Source of the DNA: Alphaproteobacteria bacterium | GTDB lineage: Bacteria; Pseudomonadota; Alphaproteobacteria; Rhodobacterales; Rhodobacteraceae | Reading direction: 5' to 3' | DNA length: 46,417 bases | Assembly: GCA_030429105.1 (NCBI GenBank) | Contig: JAUIDE010000022.1 | Coordinates: 1-46,417 of the forward strand | Shown: one piece after another, positions 1 to 8,430 of the stretch | Numbering within the stretch: the first letter of the stretch is position 1 | Layout of the letters: each line of letters begins with the position of its first letter | The notes under the pieces: generated by a model | The model's database searches: none | What the model saw: the letters and a program-made list of their open reading frames with translations, nothing else | What the model was told of the DNA's origin: nothing | Translations under genes and position numbers: made by a program

Positions 1-98
1 TTGCAACGCGCCCGGATATCGAAGTCTTCGGCGATTACCGAAATTGGCGACGCAGCGAGGTGAGACGAACACTCTCATCTAATGGAGGCATCACATGA
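1..98 (+). other. Window edge: possible tail of an upstream gene, unresolved
   Basis: The first 98 bases may hold the 3' end of the gene before the permease, but I cannot decide the frame. The third frame stays open until a TGA at 96-98 that overlaps the permease ATG (ATGA), which is the coupling used throughout the window. The first frame stops at 61-63 and would leave a normal 31-base leader with a GGAGG at 84-88. Codon third-position GC does not separate the two. By family, the missing neighbour should be the first permease (MalF type) or the binding protein of the same importer. Neither short tail shows a recognisable motif. Confidence 0.3.
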
Positions 99-1033
99 GC
101 TCTTTCTCCGTCACCGAACCCACAAAGCGCACGAAATGGGCGGCTGGTACGCTGGTGATCCTCTATGCGCTGATCACCATGATCCCGCTGGTCTGGATCG
201 CCATGACCGGCTTCAAATCCCCCGCCGATGCCATCAGCTATCCGCCCAAGGTGGTCTTTGAACCGACGCTCGAAGGCTATGTGAACCTTTTCACCCAGCG
301 GACTCGGCAAACCGACGAATTCCTGGCCAACAATCCGCCGCAGAACTGGCGCGACGAAATCGTGCGCCAGTACGACATGGTAATCGTCGGCCCCTCGAAG
401 TTCGGCGAACGCTTCCTGAATTCCATTATCATCGGCTTTGGCTCCACCTTCCTCAGCATCTTTCTCGGCACGCTGGCGGCCTATGCTTTCTCCCGGTTCA
501 AGATACCGCTGGCGGATGATCTGCTGTTCTTCATCCTCTCCACCCGGATGATGCCGCCCATCGCCGTGGCGATCCCGATCTTCCTGATGTTCCGCTCGCT
601 CGGCCTTTCTGACACCCATGCGGGGATGATCCTTCTCTACACGGCCGTGAACCTCTCGCTCTCCGTCTGGCTGCTGAAGGGGTTCATCGACGAGATCCCC
701 CGCGAATACGAGGAGGCGGCGCTGATCGACGGCTACACGCGCTTTCAGGCGTTCCGGAAGGTGGTGCTGCCCCAGGCGGCGACGGGCATCGCCTCCACGG
801 CGATCTTCTGCCTGATCTTCGCCTGGAACGAATACGCCTTCGCCGTCCTGCTGACCTCCGGCACGGCGCAGACGGCGCCGCCGTTCATCCCGACGATCAT
901 CGGCGTCGGCGGGCAGGACTGGCCGGCGGTGGCGGCGGGCGCCTCGATCTTCCTCGTGCCGGTCATGGTCTTCACGATCCTGCTGCGCAGGCACCTGTTG
1001 CGCGGAATCACCTTCGGGGCGGTGCGGAAATGA
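95..1033 (+). CDS. Carbohydrate/polyol ABC transporter permease (MalG/UgpE type)
   Basis: This 312-residue inner-membrane permease is one half of the membrane channel of a binding-protein-dependent sugar or polyol importer. It has an N-terminal membrane helix (about residues 17-38), a periplasmic stretch, then about five further helices. The EAA loop that docks the ATPase is clear near residue 208 (EEAALIDGYTRFQAF, followed by VVLPQAATG). A GGAGG at 84-88 lies 6 bases before the ATG. The stop overlaps the next start by 4 bases. Because the operon ends in a dihydroxyacetone kinase, the solute is probably dihydroxyacetone, glycerol or a related polyol; that is inferred from context only. The partner permease and binding protein must lie left of the window. 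Confidence 0.9.
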   Translation: MSSFSVTEPTKRTKWAAGTLVILYALITMIPLVWIAMTGFKSPADAISYPPKVVFEPTLEGYVNLFTQRTRQTDEFLANNPPQNWRDEIVRQYDMVIVGPSKFGERFLNSIIIGFGSTFLSIFLGTLAAYAFSRFKIPLADDLLFFILSTRMMPPIAVAIPIFLMFRSLGLSDTHAGMILLYTAVNLSLSVWLLKGFIDEIPREYEEAALIDGYTRFQAFRKVVLPQAATGIASTAIFCLIFAWNEYAFAVLLTSGTAQTAPPFIPTIIGVGGQDWPAVAAGASIFLVPVMVFTILLRRHLLRGITFGAVRK

Positions 1034-1218
1034 GGGAATTCCTGCATGGCCTCCTGCGCCTGCGCCGAGGTCCCTGGGAGATGGCGGCGTCCATCCTCAT
1101 CGCGCTTGGCGTCTTCATGCTGATGCAGCCCTTCGCGCTCTGGGCCTTCACTTGGTCTTTCATCGTGACGCTGGCGGGCGCCGTGCTCTTCATCGTCGTC
1201 AGCCATTTCCCGGAGTGA
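1030..1218 (+). CDS. Small inner-membrane protein of the importer operon, unknown function
   Basis: This is a 62-residue protein with two predicted hydrophobic helices (about residues 17-33 and 38-57) joined by a short tryptophan-containing turn, and a basic N terminus. Its ATG overlaps the permease stop (ATGA) and it ends 3 bases before the first ATPase start, so it is translated inside the operon. Small unnamed membrane proteins also occur in rhizobial glycerol importer operons, but I do not recognise this sequence as one of those families. It might stabilise the permease or ATPase complex; this is inference from position. It is unlikely to be a shadow frame, since the opposite strand offers nothing better and the overlaps are tight. 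Confidence 0.7.
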   Translation: MREFLHGLLRLRRGPWEMAASILIALGVFMLMQPFALWAFTWSFIVTLAGAVLFIVVSHFPE

Positions 1219-1221
1219 CGG

Positions 1222-2319
1222 ATGGCGGAGATCAGGATCACGAACCTGCGCAAGGAATTCGGAGATTTCACGGCCGTGCAATCCTCCTCCTTCACGGTCG
1301 CGGATGGCGAGTTCTTCATGCTCCTCGGCCCTTCCGGCTGCGGGAAGACGACCACGCTTCGGATGATCGCAGGGCTGGAGCTGCCGACCTCGGGCGAGAT
1401 CCACATCGACGGCGAAGAGGTCGGCCGCAAGCCGGCGAGCAAGCGCGACATCGCCTTCGTTTTCCAGATGTTCGCGCTCTATCCGCACATGAACGTGCGG
1501 CGGAACATCGCCTATCCGCTGGCGAGCCAGGGCATGCCGAAGGCGCGCATCCGGGAGAAGGTGGCGGAGGTCGCCCGCATTCTCGGCATCGAGGAGATTC
1601 TGGACCGCCCCGTCGGCGGCCTCTCGGGCGGTGACCGGCAGCGCGTGGCGCTCGGCCGCGCGATCGTGCGCGATCCGAAATGCTTCCTGATGGACGAGCC
1701 GCTCGGCGCGCTTGACGCCGAGTTTCGCGAGCGCATGGCGGAAGAGCTGCGCGCACTGCATGACCGGATGCGGGCGACGACCGTCTATGTCACCCATGAC
1801 CAGCTCGAGGCGATGCAGATGGGCGACAAGATCGTCGTGATGAACCACGGCGTCATCGAGCAGTTCGGCGCCCCGCAGGAGATCTACGACATGCCGGCGA
1901 CCATGTTCGTCGCCAGTTTCATCGGTTCGCCGCCGATGAACCTCCTGCCCTTCGGCGGAAGGCTGGAGGCCGGCGCAACCATCGTGGAGATGGGCGGTGC
2001 GCGGCTCGGGGCGCCGGCCCTGCGAGAGCCCTTCGCCGGAGACATGGCCTATGGCGTCCGACCGGAGCATGTGCTGCTTTCGGACCGGGCGGCCTATCGC
2101 GGGGAGATCATTGCGGCGGAATATCTCGGAACCTCGCAGATCGTCACGCTCAGGACGGCGAATGGCGAGGTGAAGGCGCGGATCGGCTCCGACCGCGCCG
2201 CGCGACCCGGCGAGACCGTCGGGCTCGACTTCGAGGCCGGCGCGGTGACGATCTTCGACGCCCGGTCCGGGCGCGCGCTCCGCTCTGCGCTGAACGAGGG
2301 GGCGCTCCCCCGTGGCTGA
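1222..2319 (+). CDS. Sugar/polyol ABC transporter ATP-binding protein 1 (UgpC/MalK family)
   Basis: This 365-residue cytoplasmic ATPase energises the importer. Walker A GPSGCGKT is at residues 36-43, the signature reads LSGGDRQ (134-140, instead of LSGGQ), Walker B ends in MDEP (157-160), and the switch histidine is about 192. A C-terminal TOBE/OB regulatory domain follows (about 240-350), giving the usual length of the MalK/UgpC family. It starts 3 bases after the small membrane protein and its end overlaps the second ATPase by 8 bases. The presence of a second, different ATPase suggests a heterodimer, as in the rhizobial glycerol importer with its two ATPases; the solute itself cannot be read from this protein. 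Confidence 0.92.
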   Translation: MAEIRITNLRKEFGDFTAVQSSSFTVADGEFFMLLGPSGCGKTTTLRMIAGLELPTSGEIHIDGEEVGRKPASKRDIAFVFQMFALYPHMNVRRNIAYPLASQGMPKARIREKVAEVARILGIEEILDRPVGGLSGGDRQRVALGRAIVRDPKCFLMDEPLGALDAEFRERMAEELRALHDRMRATTVYVTHDQLEAMQMGDKIVVMNHGVIEQFGAPQEIYDMPATMFVASFIGSPPMNLLPFGGRLEAGATIVEMGGARLGAPALREPFAGDMAYGVRPEHVLLSDRAAYRGEIIAAEYLGTSQIVTLRTANGEVKARIGSDRAARPGETVGLDFEAGAVTIFDARSGRALRSALNEGALPRG

Positions 2320-3322
2320 GGTTTCCCTCAAGGGCGTCAGCAAGGCCTTCGGCGCGACCGTCGCCGTCGACCGGCTGAGCCTGACGATCCCCGACGGCGC
2401 CTTCGTCGTCCTCCTCGGGCCGACCGGCGCCGGAAAGACCACGACATTGCGGCTGATCGCCGGCCTCGAGCGCCCGGATTCGGGCGAGGTCCTGATCGGC
2501 GGGCGCTCCGTCGCGGGGGACACGCCGGCGCAGCGCGACGTCTCGATGGTGTTCCAGCAATATTCGCTCTATCCGCACATGACCGTGCGGGAGAACCTCG
2601 CCTTCCCGCTCCGCTCACCGATCCTCCGCACACCAGAGGCAGAGATCGCGCGCAAGGTCTCTGAGGTCGCTGAGACGCTGCGCATCGCGCACAAGCTCGA
2701 CAACAGGGCCACCGCGCTCTCGGGCGGCGAGATGCAGCGCGTCTCCATCGGGCGCGCGCTGGTGCGCGACCCGGCGATCCATCTGATGGACGAGCCGCTG
2801 AGCTCGCTCGACGCCAAGCTGCGCGCGGAGCTGCGGGTCGAGCTGAAGCGCATCCAGTCCGGCCTCGGGGCGACGATGCTCTATGTCACCCATGACCAGA
2901 TCGAGGCGATGACGATGGCCACGCATGTGGGCGTGCTGGACGAGGGCAGGCTCGTGCAGTTCGGCGGCCCGCGCGAGATCTACGAAGCGCCAGCGAGCCT
3001 CAGCGTCGCCGCCAGGCTCGGGCTGCCGCGGATCAACGCGCTGCCCGCAGGCCTCTTCGGCGGCGCGCCGCCGGGCGCGCGCACGATCGGCCTTCGCCCC
3101 GAGCATATCCGGCTCGGCGAGGGCCGCCCGGCGCGGGTTGTCCGCCTTGAGCGCCTCGGCGACCAGACCCGGCTGCACCTTACGCTGGACGGGCACGCCA
3201 TCGTGACGCTCGTGGACGCCCACGCCGCCTTCAAGCCCGGCGACGCCGTCGCCGTCGAGCCGCGGGGCGCCCTCTATTTCGACGCCGCCGGCGCCCGCAT
3301 CGCCCTAGGAGGACAGAGATGA
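2312..3322 (+). CDS. Sugar/polyol ABC transporter ATP-binding protein 2 (UgpC/MalK family)
   Basis: This 336-residue protein is the second ATPase of the importer. It begins with a GTG inside the previous gene (8-base overlap). Walker A GPTGAGKT lies at 36-43, the signature LSGGEMQ at 136-142, MDEP at 159-162, and the H-loop VTHDQ near 193. The C-terminal TOBE domain is shorter than in its partner. Both proteins keep all catalytic motifs, so neither looks like a dead subunit. The stop overlaps the kinase start (ATGA). Two intact but divergent ATPases in one operon imply an asymmetric nucleotide-binding dimer, though two transporters sharing an operon cannot be excluded. Confidence 0.92.
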   Translation: MAEVSLKGVSKAFGATVAVDRLSLTIPDGAFVVLLGPTGAGKTTTLRLIAGLERPDSGEVLIGGRSVAGDTPAQRDVSMVFQQYSLYPHMTVRENLAFPLRSPILRTPEAEIARKVSEVAETLRIAHKLDNRATALSGGEMQRVSIGRALVRDPAIHLMDEPLSSLDAKLRAELRVELKRIQSGLGATMLYVTHDQIEAMTMATHVGVLDEGRLVQFGGPREIYEAPASLSVAARLGLPRINALPAGLFGGAPPGARTIGLRPEHIRLGEGRPARVVRLERLGDQTRLHLTLDGHAIVTLVDAHAAFKPGDAVAVEPRGALYFDAAGARIALGGQR

Positions 3323-4959
3323 ACCGGTTCATGAACGCCAAGGACACGATCGTCACGGAGGCGCTGGACGGCCTCCTGCGCACGGCCGGCGGACGGCTCG
3401 CGCGGCTGGACGGCTATCCTCACATCAAGGTCGTCGTCCGCACGGACTGGGACAAGTCGCGCGTCGCGCTTGTCTCGGGCGGCGGCTCCGGCCACGAGCC
3501 GAGCCATGCCGGCTTCGTCGGCGCGGGGATGCTGACAGCGGCGGTCTGCGGCGACGTTTTCGCCTCGCCCTCGGTCGACGCAGTGCTCGCGGGCATCCTC
3601 GCGGTCACGGGGAAGGCGGGGTGCCTTCTGATCGTCAAGAACTACACCGGAGACCGGCTGAACTTCGGCCTTGCGGCGGAGCGCGCGCGGGCGCAGGGAC
3701 TGAAGGTCGAAATGGTGATCGTCAATGACGATGTGGCCCTGCCGGACCTGCCGCAGCCGCGCGGCGTGGCCGGCACGCTCTTCGTCCACAAGATCGCGGG
3801 CGCCCTTTCGGAAGACGGCGCGGACCTCGACGCGGTGGCGGCGGCGGCGCGGCGTGTGATCGAAGGCGTGGTCTCCATCGGCATGTCGCTTGACACCTGC
3901 ACGGTTCCGGGCTCGCCGAAGGAGGCGCGCATTCCGCAAGGCAAGGCGGAGCTCGGGCTCGGCATCCATGGCGAGGCGGGGATCGAGCAGGTCGATTTCA
4001 CGACGGCGAAGAGCGCGATGGAGATGGTGGTGGACCGTCTCGCCCCGCATGTCGGCCCGGGGCCGCTCGTCGCGCTCCTCAACAATCTCGGCGGGGCGAC
4101 GCCGCTGGAGATGGCGGTGCTGGCCGAGGAGCTGGTCCGGTCCCGTCTCGGCGCGCAGATCCGCTGGATGGTCGGGCCGGCGCCGATGATGACCTCGCTC
4201 GACATGCAGGGCTTTTCCGTCTCGTTGCTGCCGGCGGGCAAGGCGGAGGAGGCCGGGCTTCTCGCCCCGGCGTCGCCCTGGGCCTGGCCGGGCTGCCATC
4301 CGGTCGGGGAGGTGGCGGTGACGGCGCTGCCGGACGGCCTGACGCCGATCAAGCCCATCCCCTCTTCGAACCCGGAGACGCGTGCGCTGATCGAGACATG
4401 CTGCCACATCATGATTGAAGCCGGGTCGGATCTGAACGCGCTCGACGCGAAATCAGGCGACGGCGACACCGGCAGCACGCTCGCCACCGCGGCGCGCGCC
4501 CTTATCGGCGCGCTGGATCGTCTGCCTCTGGCCGACCATACGCAACTCTATCGGGCCATCGGGCTTGAGCTGAGCCAGACGATGGGCGGCTCTTCCGGCG
4601 TGCTCCTCGCCATCTTCTTCGCCGCGGCGGGGGACGCGTCGGCGGCGGGAAAGGACATGCCGGACGCTCTGAAGGCCGGGCTCGACCGCATCCGGCAGGT
4701 CGGGGGCGCCGGCCTTGGCGACCGCACGATGATCGACGCGCTGCACCCGGCGCTCGAAGGCCTTCCGGTGGGGTTGGAGGCCGCCGCCCGCGCAGCCCGC
4801 GAGGGCGCGGACGCGACCGCGCGGATCACGCGCGCGCGGGCCGGGCGGGCGAGCTATCTCGCGGAATCGAGCCTCGCCGGCCATAACGACCCGGGTGCGG
4901 AAGCTGTCGCGCTTCTCTTCGAGAAGCTCGCTGCGAGAGAGAGAACCGCCGCGACGTGA
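3319..4959 (+). CDS. dhaKL: ATP-dependent dihydroxyacetone kinase, fused DhaK and DhaL domains
   Basis: This 546-residue enzyme phosphorylates dihydroxyacetone (possibly also glyceraldehyde) to the glycolytic triose phosphate in the cytoplasm. The N-terminal K domain has the substrate loop SGGGSGHEP (53-61) and the histidine that binds dihydroxyacetone covalently at 217 (GLGIHGE). The C-terminal L domain (from about 350) carries the metal/ATP aspartates D376, D381 and D383 in DAKSGDGD. The fused form is the ATP-using type, not the PEP:phosphotransferase type; no DhaM was seen. The ATG overlaps the second ATPase stop, so uptake and phosphorylation are coupled. A second ATG 12 bases downstream is an alternative start. 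Confidence 0.93.
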   Translation: MNRFMNAKDTIVTEALDGLLRTAGGRLARLDGYPHIKVVVRTDWDKSRVALVSGGGSGHEPSHAGFVGAGMLTAAVCGDVFASPSVDAVLAGILAVTGKAGCLLIVKNYTGDRLNFGLAAERARAQGLKVEMVIVNDDVALPDLPQPRGVAGTLFVHKIAGALSEDGADLDAVAAAARRVIEGVVSIGMSLDTCTVPGSPKEARIPQGKAELGLGIHGEAGIEQVDFTTAKSAMEMVVDRLAPHVGPGPLVALLNNLGGATPLEMAVLAEELVRSRLGAQIRWMVGPAPMMTSLDMQGFSVSLLPAGKAEEAGLLAPASPWAWPGCHPVGEVAVTALPDGLTPIKPIPSSNPETRALIETCCHIMIEAGSDLNALDAKSGDGDTGSTLATAARALIGALDRLPLADHTQLYRAIGLELSQTMGGSSGVLLAIFFAAAGDASAAGKDMPDALKAGLDRIRQVGGAGLGDRTMIDALHPALEGLPVGLEAAARAAREGADATARITRARAGRASYLAESSLAGHNDPGAEAVALLFEKLAARERTAAT

Positions 4960-5207
4960 TCGCGACGTCGATCATCCCCTTGTCGGAGAATGCTGGACGG
5001 CGGTCATCGTTCACCAGCCAGCGTCCCGAGAGAACGCGCTCTACGACCCTGACCGGAGGATGAAATCCGTCGAATCCGAGGATGGTCGCGCCTGAGACTC
5101 GCCGCCCGGCGAAATCCGGCGGCGCCATGCCTGCGCCGTTTCTTGCCTTCGCGCGTCCCGCCGCAAGGGGCGTAGCGCGGCGCGCAGCGGGGTGTTAGGC
5201 TTCTTCC
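4957..5207 (+). other. Intergenic region with a weak hairpin and the likely MoxR-operon promoter
   Basis: This 251-base stretch separates the kinase from the MoxR operon. At its start an inverted repeat TGATCG/CGATCA (4957-4962 and 4969-4974) with a 6-base loop overlaps the kinase stop; it has no T-run, so it is at best a weak terminator. The rest should contain the promoter of the long MoxR operon, but I see no convincing -35/-10 pair. No good Shine-Dalgarno sequence precedes the MoxR ATG. Confidence 0.4.
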
Positions 5208-6218
5208 ATGAACATCTCGCAACCGCCCGTTGAACAAGAGGCGCGAGACGCGCCCCGCGCCCGGTTCGCCTTGCTCCATGACGATCTGGCCCGTCAGGTG
5301 ATCGGGCAGGAAGCGGCCGTCGAGCATCTTCTCGTTGCGCTGCTCGCGGACGGACATGTGCTCCTGGAAGGCGCGCCGGGCCTCGCGAAGACGCGGCTCG
5401 CGCGGCTTCTCGCGGAGGAGGTCGAGGGGCGCTTCGCCCGCATCCAGTTCACGCCGGACCTGATGCCGGCCGATCTCGTCGGCGGCATGATCTGGCGGCC
5501 GGAGGACCGGCGCTTCGAGTTCCGCCGCGGGCCGATCTTCGCCAATGTCGTCCTTGCGGACGAGATCAACCGCGCCCCGGCCAAGGTGCAATCGGCGCTC
5601 CTTGAAGCGATGGAGGAGCGGCAGGTCACCGCGGGGGAGGAGACGCACGCGCTCTCGGCGCCCTTCTTCGTCGTCGCGACGCAGAACCCGATCGAGCATG
5701 ACGGGACATGGGACCTGCCGCAGGCGCAGCTTGACCGCTTCCTGCTCAACATCGTCGTCGACTATCCCGAAGCCGAGGATGCGCGGCGCATCCTCGACCT
5801 CGGCCTCGCCGAGAGCCGCAGCGCGCTCGAAGGGGCGGGGGGGCGCGCGGGCGGGCGGCTCTCGCCGGAGGACCTTGCAACGGCGCGGCGGGCCGTCGCA
5901 GCGGTCCATATCTCCGATCTTGCGCGCGACTATGTGATCCGCCTCGTCGCGGCGACGCGCGATGAGCCGGAGCCGGTTCCCGGCGTCGGGGAGCGGCTGG
6001 CGCATGCGGTCTCTCCGCGCGGCGCGCTCGCGCTGGCGCGCGCGGCGCAGGCCCGCGCCTGGCTGCGCGGGCGCGACCATGTGCTGCCGGAGGACATCCG
6101 CGCCGTAGCGCCGGACGCGCTCCGCCACCGGATCGGCCTCACCCGGCGCGCAGAGGCCGACGGCGTGACCGCCGACGATGTCGTAGGCGCACTGCTCCGG
6201 CAGGTCGATGCGCTCTGA
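5208..6218 (+). CDS. moxR: MoxR-family AAA+ ATPase
   Basis: This 336-residue AAA+ ATPase of the MoxR family acts as a chaperone in assembly of metal-containing or multi-subunit enzymes, classically methanol dehydrogenase. Walker A GAPGLAKT is near residue 50, Walker B VVLADEINRAP near 114, and the family stretch LLEAMEERQVT follows. Sensor 1 is in VATQNPIE. Its position at the head of a DUF58/VWA/TPR/BatD-like series that runs into a PQQ dehydrogenase makes maturation of that enzyme the probable job. The end overlaps the DUF58 gene by 11 bases. The start has a poor ribosome site, but no better one was found. Confidence 0.92.
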   Translation: MNISQPPVEQEARDAPRARFALLHDDLARQVIGQEAAVEHLLVALLADGHVLLEGAPGLAKTRLARLLAEEVEGRFARIQFTPDLMPADLVGGMIWRPEDRRFEFRRGPIFANVVLADEINRAPAKVQSALLEAMEERQVTAGEETHALSAPFFVVATQNPIEHDGTWDLPQAQLDRFLLNIVVDYPEAEDARRILDLGLAESRSALEGAGGRAGGRLSPEDLATARRAVAAVHISDLARDYVIRLVAATRDEPEPVPGVGERLAHAVSPRGALALARAAQARAWLRGRDHVLPEDIRAVAPDALRHRIGLTRRAEADGVTADDVVGALLRQVDAL

Positions 6219-7098
6219 AGCCGTGGCGGAGGCCGCCCGCGCGGCGACGGCGCTCGGCCTCGACGAATTGCTGGCGATGAAGCCGCTCCGCGCCCCGGCG
6301 CGGCGGGAGCGGGGCGGGCGCGGGCCGGGCGGCGCGCGTCCGGGGATCGGGCGGGCCGAGAGCCTCGACTTCGACGGCGTCAGCCCCTACGCGCCCGGGG
6401 ACGATGTGCGTCGGATCGACTGGCGCGCCTCCGCGCGCACCGGCGGGACCGAAATGCGCCGCTTCGCCGCCGAGAGCCATGCCGCGCGGATGATCGCGCT
6501 GGACCTGCGCCCGGAGCTTTATTTCGGCCTCTCGGAGCGATTCCTCGCCAAGAGCGCCGCGCTCGCCGCCGCGCGGCTCGCCTGGGAGGCGGAGGCGCTG
6601 GGGGAGCCTGTCGGGCTCGTCGCCCCGGGGATCGAGCCCGAGCCGCCCCGCCGGGGGCGGCGCGCCATTGTCCGGCTGCTGGCGCAGGTGGCGAAGGCCT
6701 ATGAGGCGGCGCGCAGGGGTGCGGAGGCGGACCCCGCGGCGCTGCTGGCCCAGGCCGCGGAGACCCTGAAGGCGCGCGACGAGATCCACATGATCGGGGA
6801 TTTCGAGGCCGAGGCGCCGGCCCTCGACGGGACGGCGCGGCGGCTTTCGACGCGGCTCCGGCTCTTCGCATGGGTAGTGGAGGACAGGGCGCTTCTGGCC
6901 CCTCCGACGGCAGGCCGATATCCGCTCGCGGCGCCGGGCGGCGGACGGACGACCGTCCTTCTCGGGCGTGCAGCCGCGCTCAGGGGGCCGGAAACCGCGG
7001 CGGCGCGCCGGGCCGCACGGCGGGAGAGGCTCGCTTCCGGGGGCTGGGAGCCCTGCGACGCGCTCGACCTTCTGCCGCAGGCGGAGGCCGGCGCGTGA
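6208..7098 (+). CDS. DUF58 protein (MoxR-associated, MxaS position)
   Basis: This 296-residue DUF58 protein is the usual partner of a MoxR ATPase. The family core is visible as SPYAPGDDVRRIDWRASAR (about residues 58-76). The segment from about 94 resembles the VWA-like part of the family (MIALDLRPELYFG). There is no clear membrane segment, so it is probably cytoplasmic. Methanol dehydrogenase clusters have a gene of this kind (mxaS) directly after moxR, and this order is kept here. I chose the ATG at 6208, inside moxR; a GTG at 6223 is an alternative. The end overlaps the next gene in a GTGA. Confidence 0.87.
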   Translation: MRSEAVAEAARAATALGLDELLAMKPLRAPARRERGGRGPGGARPGIGRAESLDFDGVSPYAPGDDVRRIDWRASARTGGTEMRRFAAESHAARMIALDLRPELYFGLSERFLAKSAALAAARLAWEAEALGEPVGLVAPGIEPEPPRRGRRAIVRLLAQVAKAYEAARRGAEADPAALLAQAAETLKARDEIHMIGDFEAEAPALDGTARRLSTRLRLFAWVVEDRALLAPPTAGRYPLAAPGGGRTTVLLGRAAALRGPETAAARRAARRERLASGGWEPCDALDLLPQAEAGA

Positions 7099-7472
7099 CG
7101 CCGGAGGAGATCCTGCTCGAACTGCGGGACATCCACCTGCCCGCCGAAGCCGCCGCGGCCGCGCCCGCCCTGCAACTGGCGTCCGGGCCTTTCCTGATCG
7201 CGCTCGCCGTTCTCGCCATCTGGGTCGTCGTCGCGCGCCGCAGGGCGACGCTCTGGCGGCGGCAGGGGCGAGCGCGGCTGGCGGCCTTGAAGCGGGAGCC
7301 GAGCTCGGCGCGCGCCTTCGACGAGATGACGGACCTCGCCGCCGCGCTCGCCCGCGCAGGGCGTGCGGGGCCGGCTCCGGCCGAGGCGCATCTTCCGCCG
7401 GAGCGGATCGGCCCCGCCGAGCGCGCCGCGCTCAGGGCCCACCTTGCGACGGCGCTCGGCGATGGCGATTGA
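7095..7472 (+). CDS. DUF4381-type small membrane protein
   Basis: This is a 125-residue protein starting with a GTG that overlaps the DUF58 stop (GTGA). Near the N terminus it has the DUF4381 hallmark LRDIHLP (about 9-15), followed by one membrane helix (about 31-46) and a basic, mostly helical cytoplasmic tail. DUF4381 proteins sit between DUF58 and VWA genes in Bat/Mox operons, as here. The tail is about the usual length. Its exact role is unknown; it is probably part of a membrane complex with the two VWA proteins. The next gene begins 11 bases before its stop. Confidence 0.75.
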   Translation: MTPEEILLELRDIHLPAEAAAAAPALQLASGPFLIALAVLAIWVVVARRRATLWRRQGRARLAALKREPSSARAFDEMTDLAAALARAGRAGPAPAEAHLPPERIGPAERAALRAHLATALGDGD

Positions 7473-8430
7473 GCCGGCGGTCTCCGCCCTTTTCGGGGGC
7501 GAGTTCGGCTTCCTGCGGCCCTGGGCGTTCGTGCTTGCGCCTGCGCCGCTTGCGGCGCGGCTCCTGCTGCCGCCGACGCCGGCGGGCGGCGCGCTGCCGG
7601 CTCCGCCCGGGATCGCGCGCTGGCTCTCCGCTTCGAGCGGCCACGCAGGGCGCGGGCCCGCCGGCTCGGCGTCGGCTCTCGCGATCGCCGGCTGGCTCAT
7701 GCTCCTCTTCGCGCTGTCCGGCCCGCATTTCCGGGGGCCGGAACTGCTCTCTCCGACCGGGCGGGACATGATCCTCGCGCTCGACATCTCTGCCAGCATG
7801 GCGGAACGCGACATGGCGGGGCCCGAAGGCCCCGTGGCGCGGATCGACGCCGTGCGGTCGGCGGCGCGTGACCTTCTCTCGGGGCGGGAGGGGGACCGCG
7901 CGGCGCTGATTGGCTTCGCCACTGAGGCCTATCTCATCGCGCCCCTGACCCATGACCTCGCCGCCGTAGCCTCGATGCTGGACGAGATGACGGTCGGCAT
8001 GCCCGGCCGCCGCACGGACCTGGGGCAGGCCATCGGTCTCGCCGTCCGCTCGCTGCGGGAGGCGCCGGAGGGCGAGCGCCTGCTGGTCCTGATGACGGAC
8101 GGGGAGGCGAATGCGGGCGATCTGGCGGCGACGGATGCGGCGGCCCTCGCGGCGGAGGCTGGAATCCGGGTCCATCTAGTCGCCTTCGCCCCGGGGCTTG
8201 AGCCGGAGCGGCGCGCCGAACTGGAGGCCGTGGCGGCCCGGGCCGGCGGCCGGCTCCACGAGGCGGAGGACCCGGAGGCGCTCCGCCGCGTGGCGGCGAC
8301 GATCGCCGCCCTGGAACCGGTCACGCCGCCCGAGGAGCGGCCGCGGCTCATCGAGGACCGGACCTCGCTCTTCGTCGGGGCGGCGCTTTTCTTCGCCGCT
8401 CTGGCGATATGGCGAGAGCGTCGGGGATGA
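7462..8430 (+). CDS. VWA-domain membrane protein with intact MIDAS (BatA/MxaC-like)
   Basis: This 322-residue protein has N-terminal membrane segments (about 18-36 and 72-87), a von Willebrand A domain and a C-terminal membrane helix. The metal-ion-dependent adhesion site is intact: D108-I-S110-A-S112, T185 in RRTDLG and D213 in MTDGEAN. Such proteins (BatA, MxaC) form membrane complexes with MoxR-type ATPases. I chose the ATG at 7462 because it overlaps the DUF4381 gene and gives the expected membrane-anchored N terminus; longer starts upstream would lie wholly within that gene. It ends in an ATGA overlap with a second VWA-like protein. Confidence 0.88.
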   Translation: MAIEPAVSALFGGEFGFLRPWAFVLAPAPLAARLLLPPTPAGGALPAPPGIARWLSASSGHAGRGPAGSASALAIAGWLMLLFALSGPHFRGPELLSPTGRDMILALDISASMAERDMAGPEGPVARIDAVRSAARDLLSGREGDRAALIGFATEAYLIAPLTHDLAAVASMLDEMTVGMPGRRTDLGQAIGLAVRSLREAPEGERLLVLMTDGEANAGDLAATDAAALAAEAGIRVHLVAFAPGLEPERRAELEAVAARAGGRLHEAEDPEALRRVAATIAALEPVTPPEERPRLIEDRTSLFVGAALFFAALAIWRERRG

